DNA from: Burkholderiales bacterium
GTDB taxonomy: Bacteria > Pseudomonadota > Gammaproteobacteria > Burkholderiales > Burkholderiaceae_C
Length of the DNA stretch: 64,000 nucleotides
Assembly (NCBI GenBank): GCA_003963115.1
Contig: RXJQ01000008.1
Coordinates: 62,001 to 126,000 of the forward strand
Direction: 5' to 3'
Both the position numbers and the translations under genes were made by a program. Each line of letters starts with the position of its first letter. The first letter of the stretch is position 1. Under the pieces are notes generated by a model that saw only the letters and a program-made list of their open reading frames with translations, made no database searches and had not been told where the DNA came from. Of the stretch, positions 44,063-53,539 are shown piece after piece.

Positions 44063-45343
44063 GTGTCGCCGCTCAAGAACATCTTTTTCATGGCGACAAG
44101 CACCGGCATACGTCTCGTATTCGGCCTTGTCACCTTCTCCGTGCTGGCCCGCCAACTGGGGCCCACGCATTTCGGCACCTTGATGCTGTGGCTGTCGGTG
44201 GCCACGCTGGCTGCCTTGGCTACCAATTTTGGCTTTGGCCCCTATGTGCTGCGCGCCATCGGCCTGCAGCGTGACCATGCCCAGACCCTGATCGAAGACG
44301 TGTTGAGTGCCAAGCTCATGGTGATTGCTCTGGCTGTCACGCTTTCCTGTTTCAGCCTGATCTGGATGGATGGCGAGTCGCGCAGGGTATTTGGCATGCT
44401 GATGGGCATGCAGTTGGCCGACAGCATCACCGAGTACCTCAATGTGGGCTACCGCGCCACCAACCGTTTTGCAAGTGAAACGCGCATCGCCACGATTTCA
44501 TCGGTGATCCAGTTCGCCATCGTCGTCACCGTGTCCTGGAACTGGCCCAGCACCACCACCGCAGCGGCCGCCTTGCTGGGCGCACGTGCCATCGTGCTGG
44601 TCATGACCTGGGTCGATCAGCGCCGCCACATGCCTGGGCTCAAGCCGGGCAGCATCCAGGCCGGGCTGGCACACCTGCGAGCCTCCGTCAGTTATGCCAG
44701 CGACTTCGTCTTGCAAAGCCTGCTTGGCCTGATAGACAGCCCCATTCTCAATCATTACATGGGCCCTGTGGCCGTGGGCATGCATCAGGCAGGCATGCGC
44801 TTGTTCCTGGGCGGCAACCAGATGTCGACCATTCTGGGCAACGTCTTCATTCCACGCTTGGCCCATGCCACCAAGGAGCCCGCCAAGCTCCAGAGGGAAG
44901 GCGGCCTGCTGCAAACGGCCTATTTGCTGGCTGGCCTGGGTTTCGGGCTCACGCTGGCCATCGGCGCCACGCCCATCACGCACCTGATGTTCGGCCAGCA
45001 ATATGCCCCTCTGGCCGCCCTGCTGCCCTGGTTCGGTCTGCTGTTCTTCCTGCGTTTCGTGGCCTCGGCATTCGGGGTCCTGCTCACGGCTGCGGGCGCC
45101 CAGAATTTGCGGACCAAGGCCAATCTCGTGCACTGGGTATTGATATTGCTGCTGGCCTTGGTGCTCATTCCGCGCTACCAGAATACGGGATGGCTTGTTG
45201 CCCTGTCAGTCGGTAACCTCGTCCTGATCGGCTTTTATTTTGCTGGTGCCCAGAAAATGGTCAGATTCTCGCTGCTGAATACGGCCATTGCCTTTGTTGG
45301 CGTCAGCACCTTCCTGCCATGGCTCACATGGCCCCACTCATGA
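44063..45343 (+). CDS. Wzx-type oligosaccharide flippase, module B
   Basis: 426 residues from a GTG start at 44063. About twelve membrane helices. The N-terminus FFMATSTGIRLVFGLVTFSVLARQLGPTHFGTLMLWLSVATLAALATNFGFGPYVLRAIG is the standard opening of the polysaccharide-transport family. It should flip repeat unit B across the inner membrane. It shows little similarity to the flippase at 27306 beyond family features, which argues that the two modules make different polymers. Its 3' end overlaps the FrhB-like gene (ATGA). Confidence 0.9.
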   Translation: MSPLKNIFFMATSTGIRLVFGLVTFSVLARQLGPTHFGTLMLWLSVATLAALATNFGFGPYVLRAIGLQRDHAQTLIEDVLSAKLMVIALAVTLSCFSLIWMDGESRRVFGMLMGMQLADSITEYLNVGYRATNRFASETRIATISSVIQFAIVVTVSWNWPSTTTAAAALLGARAIVLVMTWVDQRRHMPGLKPGSIQAGLAHLRASVSYASDFVLQSLLGLIDSPILNHYMGPVAVGMHQAGMRLFLGGNQMSTILGNVFIPRLAHATKEPAKLQREGGLLQTAYLLAGLGFGLTLAIGATPITHLMFGQQYAPLAALLPWFGLLFFLRFVASAFGVLLTAAGAQNLRTKANLVHWVLILLLALVLIPRYQNTGWLVALSVGNLVLIGFYFAGAQKMVRFSLLNTAIAFVGVSTFLPWLTWPHS

Positions 45344-46542
45344 ACAGCGTCGAACAAATCGTACGAAACGGCCTGTGCACGGGCTGCGGCCTGTGTGCGG
45401 GCATCGCGCCAGACAGCATCCGCATGCGCATGACCGATGCCGGCTATCTGCGCCCGCAAGTCGTGGCTCCGGTGCCCTCCGCCGCCAACAAGGACATAGA
45501 CGCCGCCTGCCCCGGCATGGTGGTGGCCCACCAGCGCGCCAGTACCCCCTACCACCCCATCTGGGGCCCCGTCCAGGCATGCCGGACCGGCTACTCGACC
45601 GACACCGAGGTACGCCACCAGGGCTCCTCGGGCGGTGGCATCTCGGCCTTGCTCATCCACTTGTTGCAAACCGGGCAAATTGATTTCGCCGCCCACATCG
45701 CCGTCAGCAATGAAGACCCTTTGCGCAACGAGCTGCAACTCAGCGCCAACCGCGAAGACGTCATCCGCGGCGCCGGCTCACGGTATGCCCCTGCAGCACC
45801 GCTGGCGCGCCTGGGCGAGCTGATCCAGTCCGGCAAACGCTACGCTTTCGTAGGTAAGCCCTGCGATGTGGCCGCCTTGCGCCAGTACCTGCGCCAGCGC
45901 CCCGAACATCAAGCGAGCTTTCCTTTCCTGCTGTCCTTCATGTGCGCGGGCACGCCCAGCCTCAAGGGCACCCACCAGGTGATCCGCAAGCTGGGCTTTC
46001 AGCCTCAGGAGGTTGTCAAGTTCCGCTACCGGGGCGACGGCTGGCCCGGCATGGCCAAAGCAGAAACACAGGACGGCCGCAGCGCCGAAATGGATTACGC
46101 CTCCTCCTGGGGCACCGTGCTCAACCAGCATCTCCAGTTCCGCTGCAAGATCTGCCCAGACGGCACAGGCGAATTCGCCGACGTGGTGTGCGCCGATGCC
46201 TGGTACGGCAAGGACGGCTACCCCGATTTCGCCGAGCGCGATGGCCGCAGCCTCATTCTCAGCCGCACCCCAAAAGGTGAGGCCTTGGTGCAAGCTGCGG
46301 CCAAGGCTCAGGCCATCGTCATGAGCGATCTGCCTGTTGACGACCTTGCGCAAATGCAGCCCTATCAGCTCAATCGCAAGACCATGGTGTTGGGCCGTGC
46401 CATCGCCACCAAGCTGCGCTTGGGCCAGGCGCCAAAATATGCGCACCTGGGCCTGATCAAGGCCTCGACACAAGCCCGGCCCATTGAATGGCTGAGAAAT
46501 GCAGCCGGTACCTATCGCCGGGCCAAGGGTGAAATTGCCTGA
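45340..46542 (+). CDS. F420 hydrogenase/dehydrogenase beta-subunit (FrhB)-like protein
   Basis: 400 residues from the ATG at 45340 that overlaps the flippase stop; ATGs at 45319 and 45328 are alternatives with larger overlap. The N-terminus has a ferredoxin-like cysteine cluster (NGLCTGCGLCAG, Cys13, Cys16, Cys19). A glycine-rich segment GSSGGGISALLIHLL and the FrhB C-terminal block VVKFRYRGDGWPGMA follow, then RCKICPDGTGEFADVVCADAWYG with further cysteines. It should be a Fe-S flavoprotein. FrhB-like proteins occur next to pyruvyltransferases in EPS loci, although betaproteobacteria are not known to make F420. A redox step in sugar tailoring is inferred; the reaction is unknown. Confidence 0.85.
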   Translation: MNSVEQIVRNGLCTGCGLCAGIAPDSIRMRMTDAGYLRPQVVAPVPSAANKDIDAACPGMVVAHQRASTPYHPIWGPVQACRTGYSTDTEVRHQGSSGGGISALLIHLLQTGQIDFAAHIAVSNEDPLRNELQLSANREDVIRGAGSRYAPAAPLARLGELIQSGKRYAFVGKPCDVAALRQYLRQRPEHQASFPFLLSFMCAGTPSLKGTHQVIRKLGFQPQEVVKFRYRGDGWPGMAKAETQDGRSAEMDYASSWGTVLNQHLQFRCKICPDGTGEFADVVCADAWYGKDGYPDFAERDGRSLILSRTPKGEALVQAAAKAQAIVMSDLPVDDLAQMQPYQLNRKTMVLGRAIATKLRLGQAPKYAHLGLIKASTQARPIEWLRNAAGTYRRAKGEIA

Positions 46543-46551
46543 ACAGACCCC

Positions 46552-47721
46552 ATGACCAAGAAGACACTCACCATCGGCCTGCTTTGGCACTCGCTCACCT
46601 CGGACAACCTGGGCGTGGGGGCGCTGACCGAATCGCAGCTGGCCATCCTCAACGAGGCCGCAGCCAAGCTGGGTGTGCAGCTGAAGTTCATCATCTTCGG
46701 CACTGCGGGCGGCAAGCACTACTACCCTGCCCACCTGGACATCGAAACCGGCAGCCGCATCTCCATCAAGCAGATGCTCAAGGGGCAGTCGCCCTTTCTG
46801 GACGAGGTCTCACGCTGTGACCTGGTACTGGACATCGGCGAGGGCGACAGCTTCGCCGACATCTACGGCATCAAGCGCTTCATTTTCCTGATTGCCAGCA
46901 AGTACGCCGTCATTGCCAAGAAAAAGCCGCTGATCCTCAGCCCCCAGACCATCGGCCCCTTTGACAAGTGGTATGCGCGCCTGATCGCCACCTATGTGAT
47001 GAAGAAGGCAGCCAAGGTGTATGCACGCGACGGCATGTCGGCCGCCTACCTCAAGCAGTTGGGGGTGACCTCAGCCGACGAGGTGATCGACGTGGCCTTC
47101 AAATTGCCCTTTACACAAGACACCAGTCCCAAGACACGACGCCGCATCGGCATCAATGTGTCGGGGCTTTTGTTCGCTGGCGGGTATGAGGGCGGCAACC
47201 AGTTCGGGCTGACGGTGGACTACCCCAAGCACGTGCGCCAGCTGATCACCGCCCTGCAACAGCACACTGATACAGAGCTCTGGCTGGTGCCACATGTCAT
47301 CCCTGACGACATCCCCAATGACGACGACCGCGAAGCCATCAAGAAGCTGAAAGCCGAGTTTCCGCAGGTGAACGTGGCGCCAGAATTCACCAGCCCAAGT
47401 GCGGCCAAGAGTTTCATCTCCGGCCTGGACTTCCTGACCGGCGCACGCATGCACGCCTGCATCGGCGCGTTCTCAGCGGGCGTACCAGTGGTACCTTTCG
47501 CCTACAGCCGCAAGTTCAACGGCTTGTTCAACACCCTCGAGTACCCCTGGATCGTGGACGGCCGCAAGGACAACACCGATGAAGCGACGCGCAAGGTGCT
47601 GGAAGGCATCCAGAACCTGGCGCAGCTGAAAGCAGGCGTGGACAAGGGCAACCTGATCGCCAGGGACCGGCTCAACAAGTATGAGCAGGGTGTCATGGCG
47701 GCACTCAAGGCAGCGGCGTGA
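46552..47721 (+). CDS. Polysaccharide pyruvyl transferase family protein
   Basis: 389 residues. The family pattern is visible: GLLWHSLTSDNLGVGALTESQLAIL at the start, DLVLDIGEGDSFADIYG, ILSPQTIGPFDKWYARLIATYVMKKAAKVYARDGMSAAYL, and the C-terminal donor-site block LTGARMHACIGAFSAGVPVVPFAYSRKF. Members such as CsaB and EpsO add ketal pyruvate from phosphoenolpyruvate to polysaccharide sugars, giving acidic residues. It lies nine bases after the FrhB-like gene and is coupled to the polymerase gene (GTGA). The pairing with FrhB suggests successive or joint steps. Confidence 0.9.
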   Translation: MTKKTLTIGLLWHSLTSDNLGVGALTESQLAILNEAAAKLGVQLKFIIFGTAGGKHYYPAHLDIETGSRISIKQMLKGQSPFLDEVSRCDLVLDIGEGDSFADIYGIKRFIFLIASKYAVIAKKKPLILSPQTIGPFDKWYARLIATYVMKKAAKVYARDGMSAAYLKQLGVTSADEVIDVAFKLPFTQDTSPKTRRRIGINVSGLLFAGGYEGGNQFGLTVDYPKHVRQLITALQQHTDTELWLVPHVIPDDIPNDDDREAIKKLKAEFPQVNVAPEFTSPSAAKSFISGLDFLTGARMHACIGAFSAGVPVVPFAYSRKFNGLFNTLEYPWIVDGRKDNTDEATRKVLEGIQNLAQLKAGVDKGNLIARDRLNKYEQGVMAALKAAA

Positions 47722-49202
47722 AGACCATGGCCAAGTCCACCAACGCGCTCCAGTGGATGAAGACAGCCTTTGGGTTGCTGGGCTTGGGGCTGCTCATTTT
47801 CGTGCTGGCGGCGATCACGAGCCTTTCGGCCGAACTGAGCGCGCGCCTTATTCCAATCTTCATCCTGCCCATCATCCTGTCGATCGGGCTCCTGTCGCGC
47901 AACAGCGTTCCCTTGACCGACAAATTCAAGGGTCGCTGGCTGGTTCTGCTGGTCATCATATTGATTTTGTGGCCGACCTATTTCATGGCCAAAATCGGCG
48001 GCCTGCCGACCATCGACCCCAGAAAATTCATGGCGGGTGGCGGCATTGCGGTATTGATTTTTATTCTGATCAGTCGATCAGACCTCGCCAAGACATGGAA
48101 GGAGTATCCAACAAAAACCAAATTGCTGGCATGGACCATCGGGATATTGACCCTCTTGCGCATCGCTGCGGCCATAACGTCCACGCAAGCCCCCATGGCC
48201 TCGTTGATAATGGTCATGTGGGAGGTGGTTTACTACTATTCGATGTTTTATGTGGCCCTTTTCATTTTCAACACACCTAGACAGCAAGAGCTGTTTCGAG
48301 TCACGTTGATTTCCCTGGGCATCATTGAGGGGTTTTACGCTGCCTTTGAGCGCGTCAGCACCATCAATTTTTTTATGAAAATAGCCCCCCGCATTCCAGA
48401 GAATGCCGATTTCTTTGCCGGGGAAGCCATTTCCCGATGGAGAGACGGGGCCTTTCGCGCTCAGGGCACGTTCGCGCACCCCCTGCTGCTCAGCGAATTC
48501 GGCGCCTTTCTGGCCTGTTTGTCGGCGAGCATGATTTTCTTCTCCAAGCGCGCCTTGTCACGCTACATCGGCCTGCTCGGTTTGTTTTCCGGCTGCCTCT
48601 GTGTTTATGTTAGCGGCTCGCGAACGGGGTTTTTGGCCACAGGTGCAGGCGTCGGCATCATCGGTATCGCCTGGATCTGCTCGTTGCAACGCGAAGCGGC
48701 AAGCAGGCGCCTGATGTTTGTACTGCTGGCCTCTGCAGCCATCGTTGTGTCGATTCCTGCGGTAACTTTGCTCTCGTCTGGAAAAACGGTCAGCGAACGC
48801 CATTCGAGCGCTGCGCGTCAAATCATGGTTCAACGAGGATTGCCTTCCATCGTCCAACATCCGGTACTGGGAACTGGGCCCGGCACTGCACCAAGCATTG
48901 CAGGCATACTCGGAGGCAACAATGTCCTGACGCTTGACAGCTATCTCTTGGCAATTGGCATTGACAGCGGCGTACCCGTGCTGATTTTATTTGTCTTCGC
49001 TTATTTGGGTACAGCTTGGATCAGCATCAACAACGCGCTGTCCCATCCTGATTTGAACCACACAACCATATATGGATGCTCGGCTGCCCTGATCAGCCTG
49101 TTCATATTCCGGATCATTCTGGCAACCCCGGACAATATGTCTTTGGCATTTCTCACCATCGGCATCTTGGCCACCACCTTTCCCAAAAAGGCGGCAACGT
49201 GA
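47718..49202 (+). CDS. O-antigen ligase/polymerase-like protein, module B
   Basis: 494 residues from a GTG at 47718 overlapping the upstream stop (GTGA); an ATG at 47727 is an alternative. Eleven or twelve hydrophobic segments. The Wzy_C-type region is visible: QGTFAHPLLLSEFGAFLACLSASM, YVSGSRTGFLATGAGVGIIGIA and, later, QHPVLGTGPGTAPSIAG. This is closer to the O-antigen ligase consensus than the copy at 24827. It should polymerise repeat unit B. The GC content dips within this gene (runs of AT at 48050-48380), a possible sign of separate origin. Confidence 0.88.
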   Translation: MKTMAKSTNALQWMKTAFGLLGLGLLIFVLAAITSLSAELSARLIPIFILPIILSIGLLSRNSVPLTDKFKGRWLVLLVIILILWPTYFMAKIGGLPTIDPRKFMAGGGIAVLIFILISRSDLAKTWKEYPTKTKLLAWTIGILTLLRIAAAITSTQAPMASLIMVMWEVVYYYSMFYVALFIFNTPRQQELFRVTLISLGIIEGFYAAFERVSTINFFMKIAPRIPENADFFAGEAISRWRDGAFRAQGTFAHPLLLSEFGAFLACLSASMIFFSKRALSRYIGLLGLFSGCLCVYVSGSRTGFLATGAGVGIIGIAWICSLQREAASRRLMFVLLASAAIVVSIPAVTLLSSGKTVSERHSSAARQIMVQRGLPSIVQHPVLGTGPGTAPSIAGILGGNNVLTLDSYLLAIGIDSGVPVLILFVFAYLGTAWISINNALSHPDLNHTTIYGCSAALISLFIFRIILATPDNMSLAFLTIGILATTFPKKAAT

Positions 49203-50176
49203 GCAAGGCGCACGAAGGGCTTGGGCATGTGGCCGTTGTCCTGCTGAACTGGAATGGCTGGAAAGACACCTGTGCCTGCATCGACAGCCTGCTGGCTCAG
49301 CACTACGACAACTACTCCATCGTTGTGGTGGACAACCAGTCCGCAGACGACTCCGAGGAACGGATCCAGCGCCACATTCAGGCCGTTCAAAGCACGCCTG
49401 ACAATGTGCCGGTGGGCTTGCACAAGCAAATCCTCTACATCCAGGCCGGCGAAAACGGCGGGTTTGCCAAGGGCAACAACAAGGGCATTCAGGCTGCCTT
49501 GAACTATGGGGCCGACATGGTCTGGGTCCTGAACAACGACACGGAAGTCGATGGCGAGGCCCTGGCCAAAGCCGTGACCTGCCTACAGGCAGACAGCAAG
49601 ACAGGCATGTGTGGCTCGGTTCTCGTCTACTTTGACGACCGCTCCCGCATCCAGGCCGTTGGCGGTGTGGAGTTCTTCATCCGGCGGGCCCGGGGCGAGC
49701 AGATCGGCGAAGGCCTGAACCCCACGTCTGCCGATCTGAATGCCGTGGCTAGTCAGCACGAGCTGACTTACATTGCCGGCGCCGCGCTGCTGGTCAAGGC
49801 AGAGTTGCTGTGCGACGTGGGCTTGATGTCCGAGGACTACTTTCTCTATTTTGAAGAGATTGACTGGTGCAGCCGGGCCGTCAGCAAAGGCTGGAAGCTG
49901 GTCACCGCTACCGACAGCTTCGTCTTTCACAAGGAAGGTGCATCCATCGGAACGGCCAGCCGCACCCGGCGTTCGCCCTTGTCCCAGTACTACCTGTCCA
50001 GAAACCTCATTCACTTCTATCGGCGCTTCCACCCCATGCTGGCGCCGGTTGCCATGACACGTGTGCTACGTGATGCCGTGTTGCTCACGGTATCCAAAGA
50101 GACCACGCTGGGCAAGGTGACCTGGCGTGCTTTTCGTGATGGCCTTACTGGCTTGAAAGGCAAGGTGACATTGTGA
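49199..50176 (+). CDS. Glycosyltransferase family 2, module B
   Basis: 325 residues from a GTG at 49199 that overlaps the polymerase stop. The GT-A features are VAVVLLNWNGWKDTCACIDSLL, YSIVVVDNQSADDS, GGFAKGNNKGIQAAL, VWVLNNDTEV and the acceptor segment YFLYFEEIDWCSRAVSKG. It is the same subfamily as the GT2 at 23838 (rhamnosyltransferase-like). It adds one sugar to unit B; the donor is unknown. The next gene overlaps its stop codon. Confidence 0.9.
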   Translation: MSKAHEGLGHVAVVLLNWNGWKDTCACIDSLLAQHYDNYSIVVVDNQSADDSEERIQRHIQAVQSTPDNVPVGLHKQILYIQAGENGGFAKGNNKGIQAALNYGADMVWVLNNDTEVDGEALAKAVTCLQADSKTGMCGSVLVYFDDRSRIQAVGGVEFFIRRARGEQIGEGLNPTSADLNAVASQHELTYIAGAALLVKAELLCDVGLMSEDYFLYFEEIDWCSRAVSKGWKLVTATDSFVFHKEGASIGTASRTRRSPLSQYYLSRNLIHFYRRFHPMLAPVAMTRVLRDAVLLTVSKETTLGKVTWRAFRDGLTGLKGKVTL

Positions 50177-51348
50177 TGATCAATTCCAAACGCCGTTTCA
50201 TCAATGGCGCTCTGGTCGGCTCATTGCTGAGCGGTACAGGTGCGTTCTGCCCCATGAACCTTTTCGCCGCAGATCGCAAGAAGGGGGTTGGCGGCCCATT
50301 GCTGGGCGTGAACTGTTTTGATCTGTTCTATGCGCCCTTGGGGCGACATCCGAACGTTCGCAGCCCTCAAGCCCGGATTCAAGAACTCGCCGACCATGGC
50401 ATTCCCTTCATCCGCTTTGCGGCCAGCCCGTTCTGGCCAAATGAATGGGCCAAAGGCCTTGGCGACAAGGACCGGTTTGCCCGCATCCTGGACGACATCA
50501 TGGAGGAAGCCACCAAGCGCAAGGTGGGACTGATTCCATCCCTGTTCTGGTACCCGGCTGCGGTCAACTACTGGAAGGGTGAACGGTTGGCCGCCTGGGG
50601 CGATCCAAAGTCGGCCACCATGCAGTTCATGCGTGAGCACACAGCCTGGATCGTGAGCCGCTACAAACAAAGCTCACCCGTGCTGTGCTGGGAATTCGGC
50701 AACGAATTCAGCTCTCACGCGGACTGGCCTGACGCCGTCAAATGGTGGCCCAAGCTCAACCCCGCCCAAGGCACGCCGACCGAAAGAACGGACGACGATC
50801 GACTCACCACCGCCATGGTCTTCACCGCCGAGCAGCAATTTCTGGCGGCCGTCAAAGCAGCCGACCCCAATGCGCGTACCACCACCGGCAATGATTTCCC
50901 GCGGTCAGACGCTTTCAGCGGGGCCAAACGGCGAAAGGGTCTGGACCAGCCACAGGATCTGGTGTCTTCCATCGAGTCCTTGACCCCTCCCGGATACGAC
51001 CTCGCTTCAGTACACCTCTACCCGGACCGCCGCAAGGCCCGGTTTGGCCAGGATTACATCAACTACAAGCAATTGCTTGCCCCCATCAACCAGTATTTTG
51101 AGAAGCGCAACCAATCCTGGTTCATTGGCGAATTCGGTGTACCGCAATCGGGTGACCAGGATCGTGACCAAGCTGAATTCAAGGAATTGCTGGAGGCCGT
51201 CATGCAAACCAACGCCAAATACGCGGCGCTGTGGGTATATGACTTCAAGCCGCAAGAGCGTCAATGGAGCGTCACTTTCGACGGGCCCATGGCCTATCAA
51301 TTGCAGGCCATCATGGCGGCGAACTCGTCCAGGCAAGCCTCTAGATAG
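50173..51348 (+). CDS. Exported GH5-like (cellulase superfamily) glycoside hydrolase
   Basis: 391 residues from the GTG at 50173; the ATG at 50176 directly follows. The N-terminus SKRRFINGALVGSLLSGTGAFC is a signal resembling a Tat or Sec leader, so the enzyme is exported. A TIM-barrel glycosidase is indicated by the acid/base glutamate in CWEFGNEFSSH (Glu178) and the nucleophile in WFIGEFGVP (Glu320), the spacing of clan GH-A. Such enzymes in EPS loci trim or cut the polymer. Together with the GH99-like protein at 29887 it gives each module its own secreted hydrolase. Confidence 0.85.
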   Translation: MMINSKRRFINGALVGSLLSGTGAFCPMNLFAADRKKGVGGPLLGVNCFDLFYAPLGRHPNVRSPQARIQELADHGIPFIRFAASPFWPNEWAKGLGDKDRFARILDDIMEEATKRKVGLIPSLFWYPAAVNYWKGERLAAWGDPKSATMQFMREHTAWIVSRYKQSSPVLCWEFGNEFSSHADWPDAVKWWPKLNPAQGTPTERTDDDRLTTAMVFTAEQQFLAAVKAADPNARTTTGNDFPRSDAFSGAKRRKGLDQPQDLVSSIESLTPPGYDLASVHLYPDRRKARFGQDYINYKQLLAPINQYFEKRNQSWFIGEFGVPQSGDQDRDQAEFKELLEAVMQTNAKYAALWVYDFKPQERQWSVTFDGPMAYQLQAIMAANSSRQASR

Positions 51349-51353
51349 CCCCA

Positions 51354-52487
51354 ATGAAAATATTAGTCATTGCCGTTCACTTCGCAGAATACGCCACCAA
51401 CCTCGCCCTTGAGCTGGCACGGACCCACTCGGTGCGCCTGATCGTCAACGGCCCCAATTTTGACAATGAAATCGATAACTGGCCCATCCCCGACACCCAA
51501 GGGCGGCTGGAGATATTCAAACTCAGACACAAACTGAGCCCGGTTGTGCTCATTGAAAATATTGTCCGAATTACCACACTGGCCCGGGAATTCAAGCCGG
51601 ATGTGATCCATATCCAAGAGGAGTTGAAAGACTACCTCATCGGTGCATTGCCATTCCTGCCGTCGGCACCCAAAGTTCTGACCATCCACGATCCAAAGCC
51701 TCATTCGGGGCACGATACGCGCAAGCTCAAATTTTCCAGGCGCCGATTCTACGAAACCTTCCTGCGCCGGTCTTGCCAAGGCATTGTTATCCACAGCGAC
51801 CGCCTGCTGAAGGAAGCCGCTTCATTCAAGGAATTGCAGCACGCCCAAATTGCTGTAGCCCCTCACGGGCCACTCGGCATTTACGCTTCCCTCGCCATCA
51901 ACAACAATTGGCAAGCTGGACGCTGCCTCTTCTTTGGCCGGATCGAAGCATACAAAGGCTTGGGCATATTCCTGGACGCCCTCGATATCCTGGTCAAGCG
52001 CGGCGTGCCCATCCAGGGCGTGATTGCTGGAAGAGGCTCTGATCTCGAACAATATCGCCAGCGCATTTCACAAAGCCCCCATATCGAATTGCAAGAAAAA
52101 TTCTTGAGCCCGGACGAGGTCATCAGCGAATTCGATCGCGCCAACCTCGTTGTTTTGCCCTACCTGGATGCCACACAAAGTGGGGTTGGCGCCTACGCCA
52201 TTGGACGAGGCCGCCCCATGGTCGCCAGCAACGTGGGCGGACTGGGTGAAATGTGTGTTGAACAGGTCAACGGCTTGTTGGTCAAGCCAAGCAGCAGTGA
52301 AGATCTCGCCGCTGCGATCGAAAAGCTGGTCACGAATCAAGATAAGAGTCGGGCTTTCGCACTGGCGTCCCGAGAATTGGCCAATCATCAGCTCTCTTGG
52401 GCTTACGCCGCCCAACAGACCACGCTACTTTATTCAGAACTCATCAAAGGGGAAAAGCATACCCCCCACGAGAGCAGCACCCCATGA
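51354..52487 (+). CDS. GT4 family glycosyltransferase, module B
   Basis: 377 residues. GT-B layout: MKILVIAVHFAEYATNLALELA at the start, DVIHIQEELKDYLIGALPFL, then CLFFGRIEAYKGLGIFLDALDIL and the donor region LVVLPYLDATQSGVGAYAIGRGRPMVASNVGGLGEM. It should be a retaining transferase acting on the cytoplasmic face. It starts five bases after the GH5-like gene. Its stop is overlapped by the first acyltransferase (ATGA). Confidence 0.9.
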   Translation: MKILVIAVHFAEYATNLALELARTHSVRLIVNGPNFDNEIDNWPIPDTQGRLEIFKLRHKLSPVVLIENIVRITTLAREFKPDVIHIQEELKDYLIGALPFLPSAPKVLTIHDPKPHSGHDTRKLKFSRRRFYETFLRRSCQGIVIHSDRLLKEAASFKELQHAQIAVAPHGPLGIYASLAINNNWQAGRCLFFGRIEAYKGLGIFLDALDILVKRGVPIQGVIAGRGSDLEQYRQRISQSPHIELQEKFLSPDEVISEFDRANLVVLPYLDATQSGVGAYAIGRGRPMVASNVGGLGEMCVEQVNGLLVKPSSSEDLAAAIEKLVTNQDKSRAFALASRELANHQLSWAYAAQQTTLLYSELIKGEKHTPHESSTP

Positions 52488-53515
52488 ATCGCTATTTGGG
52501 CATTCAGGCCCTCAGATATATAGCCGCCATACTGGTGGTCATCTCGCATACCACTCAGGCCTTCAACATCCATATCACCAAGCTGGGACCCGATATTTAT
52601 TGGCACACGGGAACTGTTGGCGTCGACATTTTCTTCGTCATCAGCGGCTTTGTCATGTACACCTCATCAGAGGCTCTGCCGGACGGCCGCCACAGCAGCC
52701 TGACTTTCTTGATCAAGCGCCTCATTCGGATCGTGCCCCTTTACTGGATCGCCCTGTTGGTCAAGTTGGCGATCATCATGGTGGCACCGCTTGCTGCGGT
52801 CGGCAATACCATTGACTTCAAGCATCTCATGGCATCGTTCTTTTTTGTCCCCTGGGTGAGCCCCAGAGGTGACACGGTACCCTTCGTTCCGGTGGGTTGG
52901 ACATTGAATCTGGAGATGATGTTTTATGCATTCTGCGCAGCCTCCATCCTCATGGGAGGCCGAAGGCTATTTACCATATTTGCTTTGCTGGCTGCCATAT
53001 ACCTTGCCAGCAAGGTTGACCGAAATGCCCAGCTAACATTCTGGGGAAACCCCATCATCCTGGAATTCGGCTTTGGGCTTCTGCTAGGCCGCCACAGAAA
53101 ATCGATTCAACAAATCCCCAACTGGCTGGGCCTGTGCAGCATTGCCATCGGCTGCCTCGCCATATTCTGGTTTATGCCTCATCTCAGCTTTTCCAGACCC
53201 ATCGAGTGGGGCATACCATCACTGTTGATTGTGATGGGAACAATCTCGATCGAGAAGCTCATCGTCAAATCCAAATACATTGCGACGCTCGAAAATATGG
53301 GGGCAGCCTCATACTCGATATACTTGCTGCATACCATGGCCATTCCGGCCATATCCCAACTATTCTCTCGACTTCACATGGACAGCGAAGCCCTTCTCAT
53401 ATTGGTCGCCGTTGGTTCATCGACGGTCATCGGGAGTTTTTCCTACAAGCTGATTGAAAGCCCATTGTCTACCTACCTCAACAAGGCAGTCAAACCGCAT
53501 TTGCGCACCACTTAG
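52484..53515 (+). CDS. Acyltransferase 3 family membrane protein (first)
   Basis: 343 residues from the ATG at 52484. About ten helices. Family features: YLGIQALRYIAAILVVISHT with the conserved His, VGVDIFFVISGFVMYTS, LIKRLIRIVPLYWIAL with the conserved Arg, and VGWTLNLEMMFYAFC. These enzymes move acetyl or succinyl groups onto extracytoplasmic sugars. It is probably responsible for O-acylating polysaccharide B. A second member follows within 24 bases. Confidence 0.92.
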   Translation: MNRYLGIQALRYIAAILVVISHTTQAFNIHITKLGPDIYWHTGTVGVDIFFVISGFVMYTSSEALPDGRHSSLTFLIKRLIRIVPLYWIALLVKLAIIMVAPLAAVGNTIDFKHLMASFFFVPWVSPRGDTVPFVPVGWTLNLEMMFYAFCAASILMGGRRLFTIFALLAAIYLASKVDRNAQLTFWGNPIILEFGFGLLLGRHRKSIQQIPNWLGLCSIAIGCLAIFWFMPHLSFSRPIEWGIPSLLIVMGTISIEKLIVKSKYIATLENMGAASYSIYLLHTMAIPAISQLFSRLHMDSEALLILVAVGSSTVIGSFSYKLIESPLSTYLNKAVKPHLRTT

Positions 53516-53539
53516 TCCAGTTCACTTCAGCTGCCCAAC

